Shown piece after piece: positions 48,955 through 57,934 of a DNA stretch of 64,000 nt. The stretch spans positions 62,001 to 126,000 of the forward strand of contig NZ_SOCP01000019.1 in assembly GCF_004364325.1 (NCBI RefSeq). The letters run 5' to 3'. How positions within the stretch are numbered: the first letter of the stretch is position 1; every line of letters begins with the position of its first letter. The notes under the pieces were generated by a model that saw only the letters and a program-made list of their open reading frames with translations, made no database searches and was not told the DNA's origin. The position numbers and the translations under genes are program-made. Source of the DNA: Actinophytocola oryzae. Its GTDB lineage: Bacteria > Actinomycetota > Actinomycetes > Mycobacteriales > Pseudonocardiaceae.

Positions 48955-50421
48955 CTACGGCGCTTCCCGTTCCGCGCGAAGTCGCGCGGCGACGGCCGCG
49001 ACCTGCTCCTGGCTGCCGATGATCTCGAAGTGCATCTCGTCGCGGCGGCCGGTGTAGTCGCCGCCCCACCGCACCACGTTGTCGACCTCGCCGAGGATGC
49101 GGTGGATCTCCGCGGTCTGGTCGGTGGTGAACGTGCCCTGCGCGCCGAGCACGTGCCGGGTCGCGTTGATGTCGACCGCGGTCGCGCTCGCGTGGTTGGA
49201 GATCGCCTGGCTGCCCCGGACGTTGCGCTCCGCGTAGCCCCAGTCGTCGTGCTCGCCCGCGGGACCGTTCAACGCGACGCCCTCGACGCGGGAGTTCACC
49301 TGGCCGAGCACGTGCATGAGCACGTCACCCGCTGGGCCGTCGGCCACGTTCACCCGCACGTCCGTGCCCGGGATCGTCCTGGCGCCGCGCGGCGGGTTGA
49401 CCGGCCACCCGTTCTGCGACACCGGCACCTGCTGCTGGGCGAGCTGCGCGACCTGCGTGGCGTCGGTCGCCGTCTGGACCCGCGGGATGGCAGGCAGTGC
49501 GCCGAGCCCGGCACCCGACTCGATAGCCGCCGGGGTGTGCGTGCCGGACGCGCCCGCGGCGGTCGTGCTGTAGTAGCCGGACGTGTCCGGCGCGTACCCG
49601 ACGGCCTGCGCCTGCGGGCTCACCTGCTGGTCGCCGCTCGCCAGCACCCCGATCTGCTGCAGCAGCTGCTTGACCTGCTGCACGGTCTGGACGATCTGCT
49701 GCACGGTCTTGATGATCTGCTGCAGGGTCTGGACGACCTTCTGGATCTCCGACACCGTCTTCTGTGCCGTGGACACGGCCTTCTGCACCGACTGCGCGAT
49801 CCCCATGGCAACCGAGGCGCCGAAGGACAGCCACGACTTCGACAGCGCCTCGATGCAGATCTGGATGATCTTCGACACCGCTTCGCTGATGAGGTCCATC
49901 ACCGTCTTGCGTGCCTGCGCGACGGCCTTCCCCGCGTTGGTGATCGCGGAGGACACCGCCTGGCTCGCCTTCGCGAGCGCCTCGAGGCCACTGGCCTGGT
50001 TGCCGCTCGCCGTGCGGTAGCCGTTGCCCGCGGTGCCGGTCCAGTTGGCGGTCTGGGACGTCGACGCCTCGCGGTACTGCTGCGCGGTGGTGGTCAGGCC
50101 GCCTGCCGCGGACAGCCACGACTGCGCGGAACCCGTGATGGCGCTCGGGTCGCCCTTGAGGATGTCGAAGGGCTCACGCAGGAACGACACCGCGTTGAGC
50201 ACCCACCCGACGCCTGCCGAGGTGATCGCGCCCATCGGGTCGCCCGCGATGCCGATGACGTCCATCGCGACGTTCGCCACCCCCATGGCGGAGCCGAGGA
50301 CGTCGCCCTTCTCCATGGCGTCGGCCGTGGTCTTGATGTGCGACAACAGGTTCTGCGCCTGGGCGGTCGTCGTCCCGGTCGTGCCGGTGCCACCCGTGGA
50401 CGCGACGATCGTGTCGTTCAC
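48955..50421 (-). CDS. Putative type VII secretion substrate with C-terminal M15 peptidase domain
   Basis: This is a 488-aa protein. Residues 1-160 form a helical WXG100/LXG-like region containing ANWTGTAGNGYRTA (a WxG motif near residue 127). About residues 205-260 are a heptad coiled coil with repeated VQQI/VVQT units, then a Gln/Ala/Pro-rich linker to about 350. The C-terminal domain has the zinc-peptidase M15 signature: SNHASATAVD (about 408-417, with His410 and Asp417) and WGGDYTGRRDEMHFE (about 452-466, His464). It overlaps the EspC-like gene (GTGA). It would be exported by an ESX system and cut peptidoglycan stem peptides, either of rivals or of its own wall. Confidence 0.78.
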   Translation of the reverse strand: MNDTIVASTGGTGTTGTTTAQAQNLLSHIKTTADAMEKGDVLGSAMGVANVAMDVIGIAGDPMGAITSAGVGWVLNAVSFLREPFDILKGDPSAITGSAQSWLSAAGGLTTTAQQYREASTSQTANWTGTAGNGYRTASGNQASGLEALAKASQAVSSAITNAGKAVAQARKTVMDLISEAVSKIIQICIEALSKSWLSFGASVAMGIAQSVQKAVSTAQKTVSEIQKVVQTLQQIIKTVQQIVQTVQQVKQLLQQIGVLASGDQQVSPQAQAVGYAPDTSGYYSTTAAGASGTHTPAAIESGAGLGALPAIPRVQTATDATQVAQLAQQQVPVSQNGWPVNPPRGARTIPGTDVRVNVADGPAGDVLMHVLGQVNSRVEGVALNGPAGEHDDWGYAERNVRGSQAISNHASATAVDINATRHVLGAQGTFTTDQTAEIHRILGEVDNVVRWGGDYTGRRDEMHFEIIGSQEQVAAVAARLRAEREAP

Positions 50422-50735
50422 TTCCTGACCTCTCCTTCGGCCACGGTGAAGACCTGTACGTGCCGCTCCTCCGTCGCCTGGTAGCCGTCCGCCACCAGCG
50501 TGAGGCCGGCCCCCACCTGGTCGACGGTCGCGCCCGCGTCGTTCATGCTCTGCCGCACGGTGTCCGCCGCCCCGGTGATGGCCGACGCGAAGAACTCCGC
50601 GATCTCGCCGAACGCACCCCCGGACACCGAGTCCGTCGCCCCGCCCGCGACCGAGCGGACGCCCGCGGCGACGGAGCCGACGGTCTGCGCGTGTGAGCGC
50701 ACCTCGCCTACGTTGACGTTGAAATCATCACCCAT
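50418..50735 (-). CDS. EspC-like small type VII secretion-associated protein
   Basis: This is a 105-aa helical protein of the T7SS_ESX_EspC family, similar in size and pattern to WXG100 partners: FNVNVGEVRSHAQTVGSVAA in the first helix and DNGYQATEERHV-like text (VADGYQATEERHVQVF) near the end. It probably forms a heterodimer with the N-terminal helices of the downstream large substrate, which it overlaps by GTGA. The ATG at 50735 is preferred; a GTG at 50747 is too close to the AGGAG. It is preceded by a YbaB gene, the gene order usual for actinobacterial ESX substrate modules. No ESX core genes are in the window. Confidence 0.82.
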   Translation of the reverse strand: MGDDFNVNVGEVRSHAQTVGSVAAGVRSVAGGATDSVSGGAFGEIAEFFASAITGAADTVRQSMNDAGATVDQVGAGLTLVADGYQATEERHVQVFTVAEGEVRK

Positions 50736-50758
50736 GGGATCCGCCACTCTCCTGAGAA

Positions 50759-51196
50759 CTATTTGATGACCTCTGGTGGGCTGTCGAAGTACTCCTCGTC
50801 GGACCTCTTGTCGCGCCTGGCCACGAGGTCCATCGGGTTGTCCCGGCCGTCGCCCGTGAAGCCCTGCGGCAGGTGTTCCTTCACCGCGTCGAGGGCCGCG
50901 CCCTCGCCGACAAACTTCGTCATCACGTCCACGACCTGTTGGCCGGCGTCACGCTGCGCCTTGCGGCTCGTCTCGAGGATCAGGCGCGCGAGGTGCTCCG
51001 GCTCGAGGTCACGGACGCCGGGGCGCAGCACGAGATCGGACAACCCCCCGTTGGCGGTCACGTGGACGGAGACCTCGCCGTCCTGCGACGTGGCCGACCC
51101 ACCGACCTCGCGCAACGCCTGTTCAGCCTTGTTCGCGCTGGCAGCGGCCGCCTTCAGCTTCTCGTCGTACTGCGCGAACCACTTCTCCGGGTCCAT
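50759..51196 (-). CDS. YbaB/EbfC-family DNA-binding protein
   Basis: This is a 145-aa protein with the YbaB/EbfC fold: a leading helix (WFAQYDEKLKAAAASANKAE), central strands VSVHVTANGGLSDLVLRPGV and a second helix with PEHLARLILETSRKAQRD. A longer C-terminal tail than canonical YbaB (about 100 aa) is typical of copies in actinobacterial type VII substrate modules, where the function (nucleoid association or chaperone-like) is unsettled. It is the first gene of a three-gene minus-strand operon and is divergent from the ABC ATPase gene across a 177-bp AT-richer promoter region. Confidence 0.85.
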   Translation of the reverse strand: MDPEKWFAQYDEKLKAAAASANKAEQALREVGGSATSQDGEVSVHVTANGGLSDLVLRPGVRDLEPEHLARLILETSRKAQRDAGQQVVDVMTKFVGEGAALDAVKEHLPQGFTGDGRDNPMDLVARRDKRSDEEYFDSPPEVIK

Positions 51197-51373
51197 GCCT
51201 GGTTACTCCAATGGTCCTTCGTGGATCATCTGCACCCCTGCCAGAACCTACGCGGTCCGACACGGGCGAAGGATGTAGTTTGCGGAATAATTTTCAAAGG
51301 TAACCACCGGAATCTTCCATAACCCACCGGCCTGGATACTGGGGTGGAACACCAGGCTAGGGAGGACACGGCG

Positions 51374-52231
51374 GTGCTGGAGCTCGACCGGGTCGCCAAG
51401 CGGTTCGGCGACGTGGTGGCCTGCGCGGACGTCAGCCTCACGGTCCGGTACGGCGAGGTCCACGCCGTCGCGGGCGGCGGGAAGACCACCGTCGCGCGCA
51501 TCGCGGCGGGCGTGCTCACGCCGGACGACGGCGCGGTGCGGCGGTCGGGCGAGCGCCTCGGCTACCTGCCGGCCTCACGCGGCCTGTACCCGAGGATGAA
51601 GGTGCTCGACCAGCTGGAGTACCTGGCGGCGCTGCACGGCCTCGACGCGAGCTCGGCACTGCGCTCGGCGGAGCTGTGGGCCGCCCGCTTCGGCCTGCGT
51701 GCGGTGCGTTTCGACCGTGTTCGGCAGCTCCCCGCCGAGGACCAGCGACGTCTGTGGCTGGCCGCCGCGTTCGTCGGTGCGCCGGACGTGCTGGTGCTCG
51801 ACGAGCCGTTCGACGGCCTCGACCCGGAGACGGCCGAGGCGGTGGTGACCGTGGTGCGCGAGTTCGCGACGGCCGGGGCCGCCGTCCTGCTGGCCACCGA
51901 CGAGCCGTCGGTGGTCGAGGGGCTTTGCGACCGGGCCACCCTCCTCCACAATGGACGTGTGGTGACTGAAGGGGCGGTGTCGGAGCTGCGCGCGGCGGCG
52001 CGGGTGGAGCTGGAGGTGTCCGCACCGTCGGCCCCGCCGGACTGGGCCGACGGCCTGCCCGGCGTCTCGATCCTGTCCGTCCACAATGGACACTTTCGCC
52101 TCGCGCTGACCGACGGCGCCGACGACCAGGCGGTACTGGCGGCGGCCATGGCCGCCGGACCCGTGCGGTCGTTCACGGTGGTGCGCACCGGTCTCGCCGA
52201 GCTGTTCCGCGACGTGGTGGGCGCCCCGTGA
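51374..52231 (+). CDS. ABC transporter ATP-binding protein with degenerate motifs
   Basis: This is a 285-aa ABC-type protein paired with the ABC-2 permease that follows. Fold and Walker B (VLVLDEPFDGLDP, about residues 139-151) are intact. Other motifs are not: Walker A reads AVAGGGKTT, about three residues short of GPNGAGKTT; the signature LSGGQ is replaced by LPAED; and the switch His is replaced (LLATDEPS). The GTG at 51374 has AGGGAGGA seven bases upstream, better than GTG at 51344. It may be a weakly active or structural half. Export of a small molecule or lipid is likely for the family; substrate unknown. Confidence 0.85.
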   Translation: MLELDRVAKRFGDVVACADVSLTVRYGEVHAVAGGGKTTVARIAAGVLTPDDGAVRRSGERLGYLPASRGLYPRMKVLDQLEYLAALHGLDASSALRSAELWAARFGLRAVRFDRVRQLPAEDQRRLWLAAAFVGAPDVLVLDEPFDGLDPETAEAVVTVVREFATAGAAVLLATDEPSVVEGLCDRATLLHNGRVVTEGAVSELRAAARVELEVSAPSAPPDWADGLPGVSILSVHNGHFRLALTDGADDQAVLAAAMAAGPVRSFTVVRTGLAELFRDVVGAP

Positions 52232-52259
52232 GCGGAGCCCGCGTGGACGAGGTGGCGGT

Positions 52260-53453
52260 GTGAGGGGCGTGCTGTGGCTGGTGGCACGGCGTGAGGTGAA
52301 CAGCCGGTTGCGCACCAGGACCTTCGTGGTCTGCACCATCGTCTCGGCACTGGTGCTGGCGGGTTTCGTGCTGATGCGCAGCTCGGTCTTCGAACGTGAC
52401 GAGCCGAGCGTGATCGGCCTGAACGGCCAGGCGATCTCGGTCGCGGACCAGCTGGCCGACGAGGCGCGGCTCGTCGGTCGCACGGTACGCACGGTGGTGG
52501 TGACCGACCTGGCGGACGGCCGCACCAGGGTGGCGAACGGCTCGCTGGACGCGTTGGTGAGCGGCGCGCCAGCTGCCCTGACCGCGTTGGTGAACACCGG
52601 CCTCGACGACGAGCTGCGCGGTGTCCTGAATGGACTGGTACGCCAGCAGGTGCTGCGCGGACAGCTGGCGGCGCTGGAGGACCCGACCGGCCTCGACGTG
52701 GACGGCGTCCTGACGTCGGTGTCGGAGGCCCATGTCACGGTGCGTACGCTGTCCGCTCCGGCGACCATGGACCCGTCGCGCCTGGCGATGGCCCTGGTCG
52801 TGGTGGCGTTGCTGTACCTGGCGTTGCTGTTCTACGGGGCGCTGGTGGCGCAGGGGGTCGTCGAGGAGAAGTCGAGCCGGGTGGTGGAGTTCCTGCTCGC
52901 GGCGGTGCGTCCGCGCACGCTGCTGGCGGGAAAGGTGCTCGGCCTCGGTCTGGTCGGCCTGGCGCAGCTGGCGATCGTCGGCGTCGTCGGCCTGCTGGTC
53001 GGCTGGCTGGCGTCGGTCCTGCCGTCCTTCGTTGCCGCGTTGGCGGCACTCACGTGGGGCCTGGTGTGGTACTCGCTCGGCTTCCTGTTGTACGCCACGG
53101 TGTTCGCGGCGGTCGGCGCGCTGGTGTCGCGCCAGGAGGACGTGCTGTCGGTCCTGATGCCCGCGGCCGCGGTCCTGGTGGTGGCGTTCGTACTGGGGTT
53201 CGCCGTGCTGTCCCGCGACCCGACCGGCGTGACGACCACGGTGCTCTCCCTCGTCCCGCTGCTGTCCCCGATCCTGATGCCCGGACGCCTCGCCCTGGCG
53301 GCGGCCCCGTTCTGGCAGGTGGCGCTGGCCCTGGCACTCACGGCCGCGACGATCGTGCTGCTGGGCCGCCTCGGCGACCGGGTCTACCGGAACTCGTTGC
53401 TGCGCAAGGACTCCCGCACCACGCTACGCCAGGCACTACGCGAACGACCCTGA
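52260..53453 (+). CDS. ABC-2 type transporter permease (NatB-like)
   Basis: This is a 397-aa permease with an N-terminal span (about residues 22-40), a long extracytoplasmic loop of about 130 residues and five or six C-terminal spans, the NatB/ABC-2 topology. The VVEEKSSRVVEFLLAAVRPRTLLAGKVLG segment is the family hallmark. The GTG at 52260 follows the ATPase by 28 bp with GAGGTGGCG upstream. Together with the upstream ATPase it would form an exporter of the Na+/drug type. No resistance or biosynthetic genes adjoin it, so the cargo is unknown. Confidence 0.9.
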   Translation: MRGVLWLVARREVNSRLRTRTFVVCTIVSALVLAGFVLMRSSVFERDEPSVIGLNGQAISVADQLADEARLVGRTVRTVVVTDLADGRTRVANGSLDALVSGAPAALTALVNTGLDDELRGVLNGLVRQQVLRGQLAALEDPTGLDVDGVLTSVSEAHVTVRTLSAPATMDPSRLAMALVVVALLYLALLFYGALVAQGVVEEKSSRVVEFLLAAVRPRTLLAGKVLGLGLVGLAQLAIVGVVGLLVGWLASVLPSFVAALAALTWGLVWYSLGFLLYATVFAAVGALVSRQEDVLSVLMPAAAVLVVAFVLGFAVLSRDPTGVTTTVLSLVPLLSPILMPGRLALAAAPFWQVALALALTAATIVLLGRLGDRVYRNSLLRKDSRTTLRQALRERP

Positions 53454-53541
53454 CCCACGAACGGGTGAAACCAATACACCCGACCGCGTATCCGTCCGGC
53501 AAAACCCCGGACGGCGACGGACCGCTCGCCAGACTGGGCTG

Positions 53542-54222
53542 ATGAAGTGGTCTCGTCGATCCCCTGCCGAGGACAAGAGCTGGGTCTCGCGCCATCCCGT
53601 GCTCGCCATCATCCTGCTGCCGGTCGTCCCCAGCGTGATCGCCGCCCTGGTCGGCCTGGGCATGGAGTACAGCTGGTTCACGGGCGCCGACGAAGCGGGC
53701 GCCAGCCCGGCCGTCGAGCACGTGCCTCCCTCGGCCACCGGCCGGCCGGAGCCGGACTCGCCGTCGATCCTCACCCAGCCGCCGTCGTCGGCCGCCTCCT
53801 CGGTGGTCACCCAGCCCGACGCGCCGACGGTCACACCGCCCCCACCGGGGGTTCTCGCGCAGGGACACGTGGTGCTCGACCCGGTCGACGGCCACGATCT
53901 CGACACGGGCCGCCAGGGTGACCAGAACGAGGCGGGCATGGACATCAGCCCCAGCTCGAGTGGGCAGCAGATCAACGGGATGACCCACGGGAGGCCGAAG
54001 ATGGCGCGGGTGTCCACAGCGGAGCCGACAGGCCCGACGCTGTGTGACTCCGTGCCGGACGGCTCCTGGGTCACGCCGCTGACCGGTCTGTACGAGATGC
54101 GGGTCGGCGACCGGATCTGTGTGCGGACCGACCAGGGCAACTACAGCGTGCTCACCCTGCGGGCCGTGCCGTCGGCCGGGGCGGTCCAGCTCGACGTGGA
54201 CTACGTCAGCTGGGCGCGGTGA
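53542..54222 (+). CDS. Single-span membrane protein with extracytoplasmic domain, unknown
   Basis: This is a 226-aa protein with a short basic cytoplasmic N-terminus, one span near residues 18-42 (HPVLAIILLPVVPSVIAALV), a Pro/Ser/Thr-rich linker (about 55-110) and a C-terminal domain of about 100 residues with two cysteines (LCDSVPDGSW and DRICVRTDQGNYS) that likely pair. The C-terminal GLYEMRVGDRICVRTDQG stretch resembles small extracytoplasmic beta domains seen in actinobacteria. I recognise no named family. It is convergent with citrate synthase across a strong hairpin. Confidence 0.72.
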   Translation: MKWSRRSPAEDKSWVSRHPVLAIILLPVVPSVIAALVGLGMEYSWFTGADEAGASPAVEHVPPSATGRPEPDSPSILTQPPSSAASSVVTQPDAPTVTPPPPGVLAQGHVVLDPVDGHDLDTGRQGDQNEAGMDISPSSSGQQINGMTHGRPKMARVSTAEPTGPTLCDSVPDGSWVTPLTGLYEMRVGDRICVRTDQGNYSVLTLRAVPSAGAVQLDVDYVSWAR

Positions 54223-54241
54223 TCGCCACGCACAACGAGAA

Positions 54242-54273
54242 GCGGCCGGGCCCGCAGGAGCGAGCCCGGCCGC
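54242..54273. terminator. Bidirectional hairpin terminator before citrate synthase 3' end
   Basis: Ten-base perfect arms GCGGCCGGGC (54242-54251) and GCCCGGCCGC (54264-54273) with a 12-base loop lie between convergent stops at 54222 and 54284. No U-tract is present. It probably serves both genes. Confidence 0.75.
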
Positions 54274-54283
54274 GACAGCGTCG

Positions 54284-55597
<1,314 letters not shown>

Positions 55598-55690
55598 GCG
55601 TTTTCCCTCTCAACAAAATCGTCTTGTGTTCTTAACGCTAGTGCGCCCGGCGCTTGGGCGGTAAGGGCAAAGGGTGTGGGCCACCGCACT

Positions 55691-56620
55691 TTACGGCTGA
55701 ACGTCCAGCTCAGCAGCGTACGGCGGCTCCGCTCCCGCCCTGGAAACCGTGACCGCGGCGGCGCGCGCGGCGAAATGGAGTGCTTTTCGCCACTCGTCGG
55801 CACCCACCGCGTGTAAGGCGTCCGGCGTGCCGATACCCGCATTGTGCAGCCACGACAGCAACGCTCCGTGCACGGTGTCGCCCGCGCCGATGGTGTCCAC
55901 CACGGCGGCGGCCGGCGTGGGCACCGTCACCTCGGCACCGGCCGCCGTGCGCACCGTGATCCCGTCCGCACCCCTGGTCAGCACGACCGCGACCGGGCCG
56001 TGGGCGAGCCAGCTCCGCACGGCCTGGTCCGGGTCGCCGTCTGCGAGCCAGGCCGCGTCCTCGACGGACAGCTTGAGCAGGCCGATGTCGGGCAGCCAGG
56101 AGGTGAACCGCCGCCGGTAGGCGTCGGGATCCCCGATCAGCACCGGGCGGATGTTGGGGTCGACGACGGTCAGCCCGGTGTGCTCGCGCAGCAGCCGCTC
56201 GTACCGCGAGGCCCCCGGTTCGAGGACGAGCGAGAGGGTGCCGAGGGACAGGATCGCCACGTCCGGGGGCAGGACGCCGGGGTGATCTACCTCACGGTCG
56301 GCCGTGCCCTGGACGTAGAACGAGTAGCGCGCCGAGCCGTCCGGTCCGATGCCCGCGATGGCGAGCGTCGTCGGCTCCGGTCCTCGTTGGACCAGCGACA
56401 CGTCCACTCCGGACAGCGTCAGGCGCGCGAGGAGCGAGTCCCCGAAGGCATCCGTCGACAGTCGCGAGAGGAACCGGACGGGCGTCCCGAGCCTGCCGAC
56501 GGTGATCGCGACGTTGTAGGGGCCGCCGCCGGGCAGCGGCCGGAGCGGGCCGAGCTCACCAGGCCGAGTCCCAGGTCCTGGCACGAGATCGACGAGGGCC
56601 TCGCCGCCGACAAGGATCAT
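55691..56620 (-). CDS. PfkB-family carbohydrate kinase (fructokinase-like)
   Basis: This is a 309-aa ribokinase-fold sugar kinase. It begins ILVGGEALVDLVPGPG, has PGGGPYNVAITVGRLG (PfkB signature 1 region, about residues 29-45) and the C-terminal anion-hole motif DTIGAGDTVHGALL with the catalytic Asp (about 247). Best guess is fructose or a related ketose; the specificity-determining residues are not decisive by eye. It is divergent from the acyl-CoA dehydrogenase gene with an inverted repeat between them, and it lies upstream of citrate synthase on the same strand without overlap. Confidence 0.9.
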   Translation of the reverse strand: MILVGGEALVDLVPGPGTRPGELGPLRPLPGGGPYNVAITVGRLGTPVRFLSRLSTDAFGDSLLARLTLSGVDVSLVQRGPEPTTLAIAGIGPDGSARYSFYVQGTADREVDHPGVLPPDVAILSLGTLSLVLEPGASRYERLLREHTGLTVVDPNIRPVLIGDPDAYRRRFTSWLPDIGLLKLSVEDAAWLADGDPDQAVRSWLAHGPVAVVLTRGADGITVRTAAGAEVTVPTPAAAVVDTIGAGDTVHGALLSWLHNAGIGTPDALHAVGADEWRKALHFAARAAAVTVSRAGAEPPYAAELDVQP

Positions 56621-56632
56621 GGCTTTTCCTCA

Positions 56633-56648
56633 CCTACCCAACAGTAGG
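56633..56648. promoter_or_regulatory. CCTAC-N6-GTAGG inverted repeat in a divergent promoter
   Basis: Perfect five-base arms lie 50-66 bp before the acyl-CoA dehydrogenase start and about 13 bp before the PfkB start on the other strand. A candidate -10 box CATACT (56653-56658) adjoins it. It could control one or both genes; the regulator is unknown. Confidence 0.35.
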
Positions 56649-56698
56649 AAGTCATACTATTTGGCGTTGGACTCAAAAGGTCTTGCGGAAGGAACGGC

Positions 56699-57847
56699 AT
56701 GCCGGCTGAACGTTTGCTGCCGAGCGTCGAGGCCGAGGACCTCGTCAAGCTGGCGAGGGAGATCGCCAGGGACGAGCTCGCGCCACTCGCGTCGGGGTAC
56801 GAGGAGGAGCACCGCTTCCCGAGGGAGCAGTTCAGGCTGCTCGGCCGCAGCGGCCTGCTCGGACTGCCGTACCCGGAGGAGTGGGGCGGCGGCGCGCTGC
56901 CGTACGAGGTGTACCTGCAGGTCCTCGAGGAGCTGGCGACCGCGTGGATGACGATCGGCGTCGGGCTGTCGGTGCACGTGATGTCCTGTTTCGCCCTCGC
57001 CACGCACGGGACGCCCGCCCAGCGCGAGCGGTGGCTCCCCGACATGCTGGGCGGTGAGCTGCTCGGCGCGTACGCCCTGTCGGAGCCCCAGGCCGGGTCC
57101 GACGCGGCGGCGCTGACGTGTCGCGCGGTACTCACGGGTGACAAGTATGTGGTCAACGGTGTGAAGGCGTGGATAACCCATGGCGGGGAGGCCGACTTCT
57201 ACACCACGATGGTGCGCACGTCACCCGATGGTGGTCACGGCATCTCCTGCCTGCTGGTCGACGCCGCGACACCCGGCCTGTCCGCCGCCGCCCCGGAGCG
57301 CAAGATGGGCATGACCGGCTCGACGACCACCCAGATGCTCTTCGAGGACGCGGCCGTGCCCGCCGACCGCCTGCTCGGCGCCGAGGGTGAGGGCCTGCGG
57401 ATCGCGCTGTCGGCGCTCAGCTCCGGCCGCCTCGGCATCGCCGCGTGCTCGGTGGGCCTCGCGCAGGCCGCGCTGGACGAGGCCGTGACGTACGCGCGGG
57501 GCCGGTCCCAGTTCGGCCGTCCGGTCATCGAGTTCCAGGGCATGGAGTTCCTGCTGGCCGACATGGCCGCCGCGGTCGAGACGGCCAGGGCCATGTACCT
57601 GGACGCGGCACGGCGACGCGACCGGGGGCTGCCCTTCACCCGCCAGGCGTCGATCGCGAAGCTGATGGCGACGGACGCGGCCATGAAGGTGACCACCGAC
57701 GCGGTCCAGGTCCTCGGCGGGGCGGGCTACACGCGGGACTTCCCGGTGGAGCGCTACATGCGGGAGGCGAAGGTCCCGCAGATCTTCGAGGGCACGAACC
57801 AGATCCAGCGCATGGTCATCGCCCGCGAGCTACGCAAAGCGACCTGA
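56699..57847 (+). CDS. Acyl-CoA dehydrogenase
   Basis: This is a 382-aa flavoenzyme of fatty-acid or amino-acid catabolism. Features: YALSEPQAGSDAAALTCRA (family signature 1, about residues 124-142), GITHGGEAD-like region as AWITHGGEADFYTTMV, QFGRPVIEFQGMEFLLADMA and the C-terminal QVLGGAGYTRDFPVERYMRE with IFEGTNQIQRMVIAREL, where the Glu is the predicted catalytic base. Length is typical. The ATG has GGAAGGAACGGC upstream. Substrate chain length cannot be read by eye. It is followed by the second palindromic repeat locus. Confidence 0.93.
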   Translation: MPAERLLPSVEAEDLVKLAREIARDELAPLASGYEEEHRFPREQFRLLGRSGLLGLPYPEEWGGGALPYEVYLQVLEELATAWMTIGVGLSVHVMSCFALATHGTPAQRERWLPDMLGGELLGAYALSEPQAGSDAAALTCRAVLTGDKYVVNGVKAWITHGGEADFYTTMVRTSPDGGHGISCLLVDAATPGLSAAAPERKMGMTGSTTTQMLFEDAAVPADRLLGAEGEGLRIALSALSSGRLGIAACSVGLAQAALDEAVTYARGRSQFGRPVIEFQGMEFLLADMAAAVETARAMYLDAARRRDRGLPFTRQASIAKLMATDAAMKVTTDAVQVLGGAGYTRDFPVERYMREAKVPQIFEGTNQIQRMVIARELRKAT

Positions 57848-57858
57848 CCCCGTGCACT

Positions 57859-57901
57859 GAAGGACGCCTTCCTAACGCCCAGCGTCACGAAGGACGCCTT
57901 C
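57859..57901. repeat. Second copy of the 30-bp-period palindromic repeat
   Basis: GAAGGACGCCTTC begins at 57859 and 57889, 30 bp apart, with a CTAACGC...GCGTCAC spacer. The reverse complement of this 43-bp segment matches 11232-11274 at 42 of 43 positions. It begins 12 bases after the acyl-CoA dehydrogenase stop, between convergent genes, where it could act as a terminator. Confidence 0.85.
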
Positions 57902-57934
57902 AGTGCGTTCGGGTCGGGCGGGTCGGGCGGTGGG

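Noticed and set aside
51374..52231. Frameshifted ABC ATPase pseudogene
   Set aside because: The frame is continuous, codon use is normal, Walker B is intact, and the motif losses are whole-codon changes, so it is called a gene with degenerate motifs.
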